From Prorocentrum cordatum (taxonomy: Eukaryota; Sar; Dinophyceae; Prorocentrales; Prorocentraceae), in the NCBI GenBank assembly GCA_963575745.1, contig CAUYUJ010014172.1:569501-633500 (forward strand): 64,000 nt of DNA. Reading direction: 5' to 3'. Below the pieces are notes generated by a model. It saw nothing but the letters and a program-made list of their open reading frames with translations, ran no database searches and was not told the origin of the DNA. The position numbers and the translations under genes were made by a program. Shown here in pieces: positions 19,841-28,145 of the stretch (position 1 is its first letter; each line of letters begins with the position of its first letter).

Positions 19841-20290
19841 CTCTTCGTCCTCCTCCTCCTCGTCCTTATCGTTCTCTTCCCCCTCCACCTCCTCCTCCTT
19901 CTCCTCCTCATCCTCCTACTCTGCCTCCTCCTCCTCCTCCTCCTCCTCCACCACCTTCTCCTATTCGTCCTTCTCATCTTCCTTCCCTTCTTCCCTATTC
20001 CCCCTCCTGCATCCTCCTCGTCTCTCGTCTGTCGTGCGTGCTTCATGTCTCTTCTTTTCCTGCGATGTTCTCCCTCCCTCTCTCCCTCCCTCCTCCTCCT
20101 CCTCCTCCTCCTCCTCCTCCTCCTCCTCCTCCTCCTCCTCCTCCTCCTCCTCCTCATCCTCCGCCACATGATCCTCCTCATCCACCCTCCTGCGTCCCTC
20201 CTCTGCTCCTGACTCCCTCCTCCGTCCTCGCTGCTCCCTTCTCGCGCCTCCTTCCCCTCGCGTTCCTCCTCCCTCGCCCCTCCCCCCTCT
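19841..20290. repeat. (TCC)n pyrimidine tract
   Basis: Long CTCCTC tract, near-perfect at about 20090-20155. Proline and Arg/Glu frames on the two strands are artefacts. Confidence 0.9.
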
Positions 20291-21649
20291 CGCTAATCGA
20301 GGGGCCGGCGTAGCCGTGGCTGGTTTCGCCTGTCCGACCGCGTCTCGGTCCCTGCTAAACAGACTGCCGCGTGCACCGCCTGTCGAGGGCCAAGAGGAGG
20401 GGCGGCCACTGTCCCGTGCTGGCCTGCGAGCGCCGCGGGCAGGCACACCCTGGACCGCTGGGCCCCCAAATGGCCCAGCAACCTGTTGCAGCAGCCCTGT
20501 GGGCAGACGCTGAGATCGCCTCGCCTCCCCCCTGTCCACCAACCGACCCTCGCCCAGCTCGGCGGCGAGCAAGGGGGGAAGTGAGAAGGGGCGGACCTTT
20601 GCCAGAAGGCCCCGAAGCCCCCCCAGTCGTCTGAGAAGTTTCCTCAGCCTTCCACGAAGGCAAGCAACAGTTCTCAGAAGGCGCGAGGGTTTCTGAGAAG
20701 TCCCGCCGCCTTCTGAGACGGCCTCCTCCTTCTCAGTGTCCCCCCTCGTTCGCCGCTGACCAGCGTTCGGCAGCCGTGCGCTCAGGCGGCGGCCCCGCGT
20801 GGCCTGCCCCCCCTGGCGGAGGAGTCGCCCTCCTGGCCGCCCCTGGCACGGTCTGGGCCGCGGCACCTCCCTGTGGGCCTCTGCAGCGGGGCTGCAGGGG
20901 GTCGCCTGCGCTCGCGCTCTCGGGCGCGCGGGCCCCTGCCAGAAGGAGGCCACGCCGGGGGGGTTCCGCACGCCACCCCGCCAAGGGGGGCACCGACCAA
21001 CCAACAAAGCTCCACCCACCAATATCCCTCCCGCTCATCATTCCCCCCACTGCCTCCTTCTCCTCCCGCTTCCCTCCTGCTCCTTTTCCCGCGGCTACAT
21101 CCTACTTTTCCTGCGTCCGCCCTCCCTCCCCGCACTCCCGCCTGCGCTTCCCTCCCAGACCCTCGCCCCCACGCCTCCGAACACGACGGCGGTTGCGGGG
21201 CGCGACCTCGAGAGGGCGTGGCGCATCTTATCCGCGTTGCGGATCCGCTTGGCCTCCTGAAGCCGGCACGCGCACGCGCGCGGCGTGGTGAGGCGAAGAG
21301 AACGCGTATGTTTGGTCGTAAATGTAAGTATGTTGGACATTTTGGGGCGTCCTCCTCGCGACGGATGGATTATTATCGATTCTCTTCTTCCGGCAGCGCA
21401 GCGCTACCCATCTGAACACTCTCATGCCCGCCAAGGCAGCGGAGGGTTAAAAAGACTAGGATCGCTCCGAGCACAGGCACCCAGAGGGGAGGAAATAAGA
21501 ACGGGGCAGCGAAGCAAACAGTTTTGATCTGCAGGGCGAGAGCGAGCCTCTTCCGCTAAAAGCTCCAAAGGACGCGCGCGGCTTTAATTGACAGGGAGGG
21601 GGCGAGAGCAGGCGGGGCCTCACGCGGCCAAGCGGGCGGGGCCCGGGGA
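20291..21649. other. No gene supported
   Basis: GC-rich sequence with GCCTTCTGAGAAG-like short inverted words at 20630-20740 (AGAAGTTTCC, TTCTCAGAAGG, TTTCTGAGAAG). Frames on both strands overlap heavily and none looks protein-like over a useful length. Confidence 0.5.
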
Positions 21650-22159
21650 TCAGGCGGCGCCGAACGGGACGTGCAGGAAAAGGTACACCTTGGACAGGGG
21701 CCCAATGGTGAAGTCCCGGGAGGAAAAAGGGGCCGGTGGCGTAGCCGTCAGCGGCGCTTCGCGAACACCAGCCTCACGCACTGCGGGAGGGGCGCGCCAC
21801 TTGACCAGGTCGACGCACGAGAGGAAGAGGAGCACCACGAAGTAGGAGAGCCACGGTGTGCCACCAGAGTGATGCCAGGAGTGCCAGTCGTGGTAGTCCA
21901 CTCCACAGACATGGGGAACCGCAGCCTGAGACACGGCAGCCGGGCGAACCGTGAACTTGCCGTCGATGACCGACAGGATGCCGGTGCGTTGCAGGGAGAA
22001 AGTCTGCCCTGCGCCGGCAAGCGCGTTGCGCTGCCGATCCGCAGTGTCGAGGGGCGGGCCCGAGCCGCGCAGCGCCAAGAACAGCGGGGCCGCCATGGCG
22101 GCAAGGAGCAGGCGCCCGGCACCGGGCCGGAGCCGCGCAGTGCCGGGCGCTGTCGCCAT
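21650..22159 (-). CDS. Hypothetical secreted or membrane protein, 169 aa
   Basis: Minus strand from ATG (complement of 22157-22159) to TGA 21650-21652. The N-terminus has Arg residues followed by a hydrophobic core (LLLAAMAAPLFLAL), like a signal peptide or anchor. The middle has a His/Trp-rich motif (DYHDWHSWHHSGG), then a second hydrophobic segment (SYFVVLLFLSCVDLV), and a hydrophobic C-terminus. The same strand carries the long gene next upstream, in keeping with unidirectional clusters in dinoflagellates. I recognise no family. It could be one exon of a larger gene, since no splice sites were resolved. Confidence 0.4.
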   Translation of the reverse strand: MATAPGTARLRPGAGRLLLAAMAAPLFLALRGSGPPLDTADRQRNALAGAGQTFSLQRTGILSVIDGKFTVRPAAVSQAAVPHVCGVDYHDWHSWHHSGGTPWLSYFVVLLFLSCVDLVKWRAPPAVREAGVREAPLTATPPAPFSSRDFTIGPLSKVYLFLHVPFGAA

Positions 22160-22632
22160 GGGAGGGGGGGTAGCGAGCGGGGAGTGGAGAAGCGGACAGG
22201 GAGGAGAAAGGCCAGCCCAGCGGGCCAGCCCCCGCTTAGGAGGTAGGGGGCGGCCGGGTGGATCAGGGCACCCAGCGGGATCAGGGGGGGCTAACGGTCC
22301 CAAAGGCCAGTTGAAAGGAAGAGGAGGGGGGGGGGGGGGGAAGCGGACGCCGCCCTGCCGGGCAGGGAGTCGGGCGGCCCGGATCAGGTAGGCCCATTGG
22401 CGAGGGGGTGGGGGGGGGCAGGGGGGATCAGGATGGGCGTCTGGTCAGCGGCGCGCTGGCTGCGCGCACTGGCCAAGGGCCTGCCTGGATCAGGAGATGT
22501 CGGGGGCGGCGCCCTGTGCGCCGACAGGGGTGGCCGGTGCCAGAGCTGGTCAGCGCCTGGGGCGCTTCCCTGCCCAGTTGTCGGTGCACGCAGAACTGCG
22601 CGCCTGGCCGTCTCCGCGCCCTTCCCCCTTGG
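22160..22632. other. Intergenic; G-rich, no gene
   Basis: Contains GGATCAGG words spaced irregularly and a run of G at 22328-22340. It lies between two minus-strand coding blocks and may be the 3' region of the upstream one. Confidence 0.5.
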
Positions 22633-23886
22633 CTACCTCCCTTTTCTTCTGGAACTCCTGGGACAAGGCGCTCGCTCCCAGTCCACGTAGACACCAGTGT
22701 TCCGGGCCCGCGCCTCCACTTGATGGCGGCTGTTGGTCATGTCCTCAAGAAACTCGTCGATCATCTTGGGCTGCCAGCAGGCCGGGTCGAACATGACCTG
22801 GCCCTTGGACTTGCCCTTGCCCTGATTATGATACCTATGCCTGCACCGCGAGTGCCAGGCTGCGGTGAAGCGGTAGCCCCCCTCGGCCTTCAGCCTCTTC
22901 AGGTGAATGGCCGCCGTCTCGCGCGCGCGCCGCGGCCAGCTGGCACGGCGGGCTTACCAGAGGCGGATGGGATCAGGATGGCGGCGATCGCCCCTGTGCT
23001 GAGGGTTGCGCCGGTCGCTCTGCTGGTGCCAAGGGGGCCATCCTATGTTCCTGTCACGATCGCGGTCGTGATCGCGGTTGCGCTCTCTGGCTCGGTCCCG
23101 ATCGCTGTCCTGCTGGCGCCAGGGCCCCCCCCTACGCCCTACGCCCCTGTCCCTGTCGCGGTTCCGGTCACGGTCGCTCTCGTTGGCACGGGCCCGATCG
23201 CTGGGCCCTCTGGACTCGCGCCGTGCAGCGCTGTCGTGCAGTTCCCAAGGGGTGAGGACCCACGGCCTGCCTCGCTCGCGCCCGTGTTCGACCGAAGGGC
23301 GGGGGCTGGGCGCGGCGCGCCCAGCTCCTGCGGCCGCGGTTCTGGGCCGCGCGTGCAGGGCGCGGTCGTCAGCGGCAGCCGTCGCGTGCACGGTCTGTCC
23401 CGTGGGTGCGCTGGCTGGGCTGTCCTGGTGCGTACTGCTTGCGTCGCGCTCGGGACTGGTGCGTCGCGCCCCCCGCGGGCTCGTTTCGGTTTGGCCCTGC
23501 TCGTGTGTGTCAGGGCCTGTGGGGGGTGAGACTACGTGGACCATGCTTGTGCCCTCTGCAAGCCTCTGCTTCTGTTCCTCCTCCTGGCCGTCGTCGGTGT
23601 AGTCGGGGATCTTCCCCTTGGTGGGCAGGAGCGGCGGCGGCTCGTGGGCGACCGTAGGTGGCGCGCAAGATTCGGGCCTGGACTTGGGTTGCGTCCCTTC
23701 CGCGGGCGCCGCTGTGGCACTCCCGGGGTCGACGCCGAGCCAGGAGCTGGCGGGGGCCGTTGCCTCCTGCGGCGCGTGCGCCTCGCCGGGGGCCCCGCCC
23801 AAAAAGGCGGCCGCTTGGCGCGCCGCAATGCCGCGTAGGACGTCGACGCGTAGCGCCCTGGTCCCGCCCGGCGCCCCAGACCTCAA
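22633..23886 (-). CDS. Arg/Asp-repeat region and conserved-looking C-terminus, split by one in-frame TAA
   Basis: One frame reads from about 23886 to 22633 except for TAA 22954-22956. The first part is disordered and contains an alternating Arg/Asp stretch (DRDRNRDRDRGVGRR and DRDRARERNRDHDRD), as in RNA-binding or splicing-related proteins. After the TAA the frame gives a compact segment of about 100 residues with AAIHLKRLKAEGGYRFTAAW, a basic KGKSKGQ run and PACWQPKMIDEFLEDMTN, ending in TAG 22633-22635. This last segment has no ATG. GGTAAG at the TAA could also be read as a splice donor, but no nearby acceptor restores the frame convincingly. Function unknown. Confidence 0.45.
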
Positions 23887-23910
23887 GCCATTCGCCCCAC
23901 GCCCGGGCGA

Positions 23911-24755
23911 TCAGAGTCCGCCCGTCCTGGTCGCGGGACTCGACGTCGAGGATGGGTCCGAACATTGCTCCGTCCAGGGGCTGCGTGGACAGGGGTTCGG
24001 TGCTCTGCGCTGATCTGAAACACCTTGCTCGAGGGAGGGCGCCGCTCCTGATAGTAGCGTAGTCGCCGCCCTCGATGCTCGGGCGGTCCGTCGCGATTGG
24101 GCGGGCGGGGTCCTGGAAGGGTTCGTCTGGGACACGCCCTTGCCGTCGCTCGCGACGGTTGGGGCCTTCGTGCCCAGGGGGGGATCAGGAGTTGCGCTGG
24201 CGGCCGGTTGTGCCCCAACGGACTTGGTCGCCGTGGGTCGCGCAGCGAGAGGAGCGGAGGTTGGCTCGCTGCCCCGCGGCGTAGGCGGGAGTGAGTCGGG
24301 GGGCGTCAGGCGTCGTTCCTTGGTGGGTCTTGGGCTGTCACTGTCTGCTTGGACAAGGGTGTGGTCGTGGCGTCCTTCCGCGCGGGGGCAGCTGTCTTGC
24401 TGGGGCCCGCCGCTGGGCGCGCGTTCCAGGGCTGGCGGGGCTGCCGCGCTGGTCTCCGGGACCGCGAGCTTGGGCCCGCTTCTGCCTGTCCCTCCGTCGC
24501 CCTGGCCCCTGATCTGCGCCGCGACTTTTACGTGCATCTTCATGGCCGTCATCTGCCTCGCCCAAGCGTTGCGCTGCTGCTCGTTCTCTGATGGGGGCGG
24601 CAGCGGGCCGCGAAGGCGCTCCTGGTGGGCGCGCGCCTCCCTGTCCCAGGCCGCGGCCCGCCGTTGCACTTCCCCCTGGCTGGGGCGCGCTGCGCTTCCC
24701 GCCGGGGCGGCGGGGGTGCCTGGCAGCGCGGGGGGGGTCTGGCGCCTGGGCCGGG
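23911..24755 (-). CDS. Hypothetical protein segment, disordered with one helical stretch
   Basis: Continues the previous segment in another frame. It has Pro/Arg/Ala-rich sequence, a helical segment (ENEQQRNAWARQMTAMKMHV), then long Ser/Thr/Pro-rich disorder with few hydrophobics. Near 23950 the coherent sequence passes into a third frame with FGPILDVESRDQDGRTLIAR. No domain recognised; probably a linker region. Confidence 0.35.
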
Positions 24756-25529
24756 GCATGCAAAAGGGCCGTGCCTGTCGAGCGCGCACTTCACTGCTGA
24801 CGGGGCCATGTCCCATTGGTGGATCAAGCATTCCTTGCAGCACCAGCCTGCGCGCCAGCGCTTGGCCAGGAACATCTCCCTCATTCGCTGGACGGGCGGC
24901 AACCCGTGCACCAGGGTTAGGCCGGCGCGGAGACCTTCAGCTAGGGTCGGCGGCGTGACCGTGCATGCCAGGGAATGGCTGTCCAGGATGCCAGCTGTGC
25001 CCCTCTGTGCCAGGCGGGCAGCCGTCGCGCGCCGCCATGTGCCGAAGTCGGCCTTGTGGAAGTTGGAGATCAGGCGGTCATCGTTCGCGCTGCTGGCTGG
25101 TAGGGTGGCGCCCGCGTTGAGCGGGTTCAACTCGCCGTCCAGTGGGGCCAGGAGCTGCTCCAGGGGCGCGAAGGCCGCGGGGGCTTGGGTTGGGCAGAGT
25201 CCTGGCAGGGCGCGCGTCGTGCGCACCGGCATGTCATCGGGGCGACCGTCGATCCAGTCCTTGAAGTCCACGTCGTCTGGGATGGGCCGGCGCTCCTCCA
25301 TGGCCTTCGTGGTCCAACAGCAAATGCACAGCCCCGTGAGGCCCCTTCCTTGGTAGCATTCCGTCAGCCTGTTGACCGCGATTGCCCGGCGGATCCGCTT
25401 GCTGACGCACGCGCCCTTGTCGTGCTTGAAGGGGCCGCGGAGGCAGCCTTGGCAGAAGAAATCGACCTTGTTCTGTTCCTTCGTCCACCTGGTGTCGCGC
25501 TCGACTATCCAAGGAGGCCGCAGTGCCAC
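24745..25529 (-). CDS. Hypothetical protein segment with Cys-rich (zinc-binding-like) clusters
   Basis: Coherent frame from about 25529. An N-terminal cluster has paired cysteines (FFCQGCLRG, GACVSKRIRRA, ECYQGRGLTGLCICCW), and a second cluster has CCKECLIHQW...CALDRHGPFACP. Such spacing is typical of zinc-binding modules, but the pattern matches no finger I can name. Between them lies a helical region (FHKADFGTWRRATAARLAQR). The frame stays open to 24549, but below about 24745 its composition becomes repetitive while a neighbouring frame becomes protein-like, so a frame change is inferred there. Confidence 0.45.
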
Positions 25530-25883
25530 CCCTGGGCGGGGCCCGAGGTGGAGCGGGCGCGCCCAGGTGCAGGTGCGTAAATGAAAACCCCCCGCCTATC
25601 CAGGCGACGCTGCTCGCCTGCTTTGCATGGGTCGTCCGCGAGGCCGATGTTGGACCCGATCGCGTCGACGTAGAGCGCGCGCGCGCCGCGCGCTCGTGGT
25701 CCGCCAGGGCCGAGAGGTCGACGGTAGACACCGTACCCTCGATAATTGCAAGGGTTGCCTGTCGCCGGAACCTCCCGGCCTCTAGGCCTCTGGGTCCTTC
25801 CAGGTTGTGGGGCGGCCCGCCTCCTTGGCCCTGGGGCGATGGTGGGCGACCATGACCAGGCGAGACACCGCAGTAATCAGGAG

Positions 25884-27107
25884 CTACAGCGCCGAGTGCA
25901 TTTCCCTGAAGTGCCGCTCCTGTAGCCCGAACAGTGTGCCTAGCTGGTCTCGCGAAACCTTGTCACGCGGTCGGTAGGGCTCGCACAAGCCAAGAATGGC
26001 CTCGATCACGTCGCCGATGCCCTCGGCGTCCCCGTGTGGGCACAGGCAGGCACACGGTTCGCGCTGTAAGCGTAGGGACAGGGCGAGCAGGATCCTGGCC
26101 TGGATGGCTCCCAGGATCGCGCCGGTGCTGTCCAAGAGGCGGTTTAGGATCGCGGAGGGGCGCCCTCTTGTGTCCATGGCGCAGAAGGCCTGGAACACCT
26201 CGGGCGTGGGTGGTTCCTCGTGTTTCTGGCACTTGCAGGTGGGCGGCTGCCAGCATTTGGGGCGACGCCTTGGGACGTTGGTGGGGATGCAGGCCTCCTT
26301 GATGTGCCACGCTGCCGGCATGTTCGGTCGGTGCCTTCTTGGTGGGATCAGGTCTGGGTCGACGGCCTGGGAGTTGTCGTCATTTGAGACTCCAAGCCCG
26401 ATGGCCCGCATGATGGTCGCAAAGACTGCCGTGTAGACCAGGTTGCCGGCATCCAGTCCCACCAGCGTAGAACAGACAAAGAGGTACCCGTTCATGCTCC
26501 ATCCTTTTCTGTCCTGCATGATGGGGTCCGTGGGTTGACCAGCGACGCCGAACTGGTGCGGGTGCAGCCCGAGGCACCAGACAATGCAGGGTCCAAACGC
26601 TGCGCAGTACAGGAGTCGCACCACTGTGGGGTTGACGTCTTCCTCCAAGTCTTCCCAGCAGTGGTCGGCCAGGAGTGGTAGGTCGGCTCTAGCCGAGAAG
26701 CCTGCCTGTTGAGCTTGACGGGTCTTGATCACCTCCTTCTCCTTCCGTCTGCGGTCGGCGTCCTCTTCCAGCCTGGCCTTCTCTTCTGGGCTGGCCGTGT
26801 CGGGGATGTCGTCCTTGAAAACGCGCGGGTCCGCGATGGTCTGGCGCAGAGACCCGCCCACGTTGTGGTGAAACTCAAATGTGAGGCTCGCCTTCTGGGC
26901 CCAAGTGCTTAGGTGGTCGAGGGCGGCGTCGGTGGCTGTGCGGAACATCCTCGCGCATGCTGTCATGATGAGGTTGCACTGTGGGCGGGTCAGACCCACG
27001 TTGATGCGATGCCGGTCGTCCACGTGGCCCCAAGCATGCATGTATAACAGCGGGCGCTTCCTGTCCCTGGGCGGAGCCGATGGTCGTGACGCGGATGGTC
27101 TCGTCAT
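25884..27107 (-). CDS. Hypothetical protein segment, 407 codons (N-terminal part of the 22.6-27.2 kb gene)
   Basis: Longest single frame of the gene, read from 27107 down to TAG 25884-25886. Its first residues (to about 27075) look like frame noise; coherent sequence starts at RKRPLLYMHAWGHVDD. It contains mixed helices with Trp and Phe, a charged coiled-coil-like stretch (SPEEKARLEEDADRRRKEKE), a hydrophobic region (LLYCAAFGPCIVWCLGLHP), and a Cys-containing PTCKCQKHEEPPTPE motif. The preceding residues lie in another frame (about 27180-27065, LMGLFPQLLNDETIRV). After the TAG the same frame continues LLITAVSRLVMVAHH, so the stop falls inside coding-like sequence. Composition is globular, unlike the repeat-derived frames nearby. 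Function unknown. Confidence 0.55.
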   Translation of the reverse strand: MTRPSASRPSAPPRDRKRPLLYMHAWGHVDDRHRINVGLTRPQCNLIMTACARMFRTATDAALDHLSTWAQKASLTFEFHHNVGGSLRQTIADPRVFKDDIPDTASPEEKARLEEDADRRRKEKEVIKTRQAQQAGFSARADLPLLADHCWEDLEEDVNPTVVRLLYCAAFGPCIVWCLGLHPHQFGVAGQPTDPIMQDRKGWSMNGYLFVCSTLVGLDAGNLVYTAVFATIMRAIGLGVSNDDNSQAVDPDLIPPRRHRPNMPAAWHIKEACIPTNVPRRRPKCWQPPTCKCQKHEEPPTPEVFQAFCAMDTRGRPSAILNRLLDSTGAILGAIQARILLALSLRLQREPCACLCPHGDAEGIGDVIEAILGLCEPYRPRDKVSRDQLGTLFGLQERHFREMHSAL

Positions 27108-27180
27108 TCAGGAGCTGAGGGAACAGGCCCATGAGTCCGGCGAGGCGCTCGTGCAGGCCGTTTGCTGTAGTGGCGTGGTT

Positions 27181-27310
27181 TAAAACAGGGCTAGGATCGG
27201 GATAAATCGCTCCAGAGCGTTCCGGAGCGCTCTCAGAGCGTTCCGGAACGCTCTGGAGCGGCCGCGGCGCCCAATACATCCTCCAAACCCGCCGATTGTC
27301 AGAGATTTCG
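27181..27310 (-). repeat. Dispersed repeat with a 53-bp near-palindrome (copy also at 51.14 kb)
   Basis: Positions 27208-27260 are an imperfect palindrome of CGCTCCAGAGCGTTCC units. The complement of the whole block matches 51141-51270, with shared words GGGCGCCGCGGCC, AGAGCGNTCC and GATCCTAGCCC/GATCCCAGTCC. It lies directly upstream of the large minus-strand gene. Confidence 0.75.
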
Positions 27311-28040
27311 AGTTATCCCGATCCGATGTTGTCCCGATCTTCGCGTCGTTTTATGGTTGGTCCAGGCCCCTCCTGTGAGGTGCCCTTTGGCCGGTTCGAG
27401 CCGCTGGGGGCGGGCCGCTCCGCCACTCGCCTCCGATCCGCAGGGAAGCCAACAGGGAGAGTGGGCAGCGTGGTTGCCAGATCCGCCCGGGGCAATTTTT
27501 TTTTCTCTTCCGTACACTCGCGAACTGGACAGAAGCGGCCGATTGGCTCGTGGAGTCCACCGCGCTGGAATGCATACATCTGCAGGCCCACTGATGCATA
27601 CATCTGCAGGCCCCTCCTAGATCCGCCCGGGGCAGGAGTGGCACTCTGCCAACAATGCGGGTAGCCCTTGAACTCCGATCCCGAACTCCAGGCCTCCTCG
27701 GAGCGTCTTCTTCGGGTGGAGGGCAAGGGGTGAAATCTGACATGCCGTTTCGATGGGCTTTCGAGGCTTGGATCTGCCAGCGGTGAATCACAAGACGGAT
27801 TGATTTTCGAGGTGCTACCTCACCCTCCTCCATTATGTGCACATATACTCTGTAAAGGCAGCCCCATCCCACCTCCCCAGAAGCAATCCGAGCTGAGTAT
27901 GGTAGGCCATCTGGTCCAGGCGCTGAGTCCACCTTGGCATTTTAGACACTGCAGAACCAATGCTCTGGCAGGATCCAAGGATAGCAGCACCCGTCGTTTG
28001 CACGGTACTGGTAAACATCAGCAGGGATGGGGGATACCAT
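27311..28040. other. No gene supported
   Basis: Contains short direct repeats: AGATCCGCCCGGGGCA at about 27480 and 27620, and GATGCATACATCTGCAGGCC-like words at 27571-27613. No frame is convincing. Confidence 0.5.
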
Positions 28041-28145
28041 GTCGACGAGGAGGAGTAGGAGGAGGAGGAGAAGGAGGAGGAGGAGAAGGAGGAGGAGGAG
28101 GAGGGGGAGAAGGAGGAGGAGGATGAGGATGAGGAGGAGGAGGAC
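28041..28145. repeat. (GGA)n microsatellite
   Basis: Imperfect GGAGGA tract. The plus-strand poly-Gly/Glu frame and minus-strand poly-Leu frame are artefacts. Confidence 0.85.

Larger units (their letters stand above)
22633..27180 (-). pseudogene. Large unrecognised minus-strand gene, coding spread over several frames
   Basis: Protein-like sequence continues from about 27180 down to 22633 but changes frame several times: near 27065, 25800, 25690, 25530, 24750, 23950 and 23870. It also crosses in-frame stops at 25884-25886 (TAG) and 22954-22956 (TAA). Segments in order: a helical N-terminal part, a 407-codon frame with an acidic linker, a Cys-rich region, a Pro/Ser/Thr-rich disordered region, an Arg/Asp-repeat region and a basic His/Trp-containing C-terminus. 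Flanking segments look coherent across each break, so this is probably one gene damaged by indels or carrying assembly errors; unrecognised introns could explain some breaks. I recognise no family, and no RT, integrase or transposase motif was seen. Confidence 0.5.
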
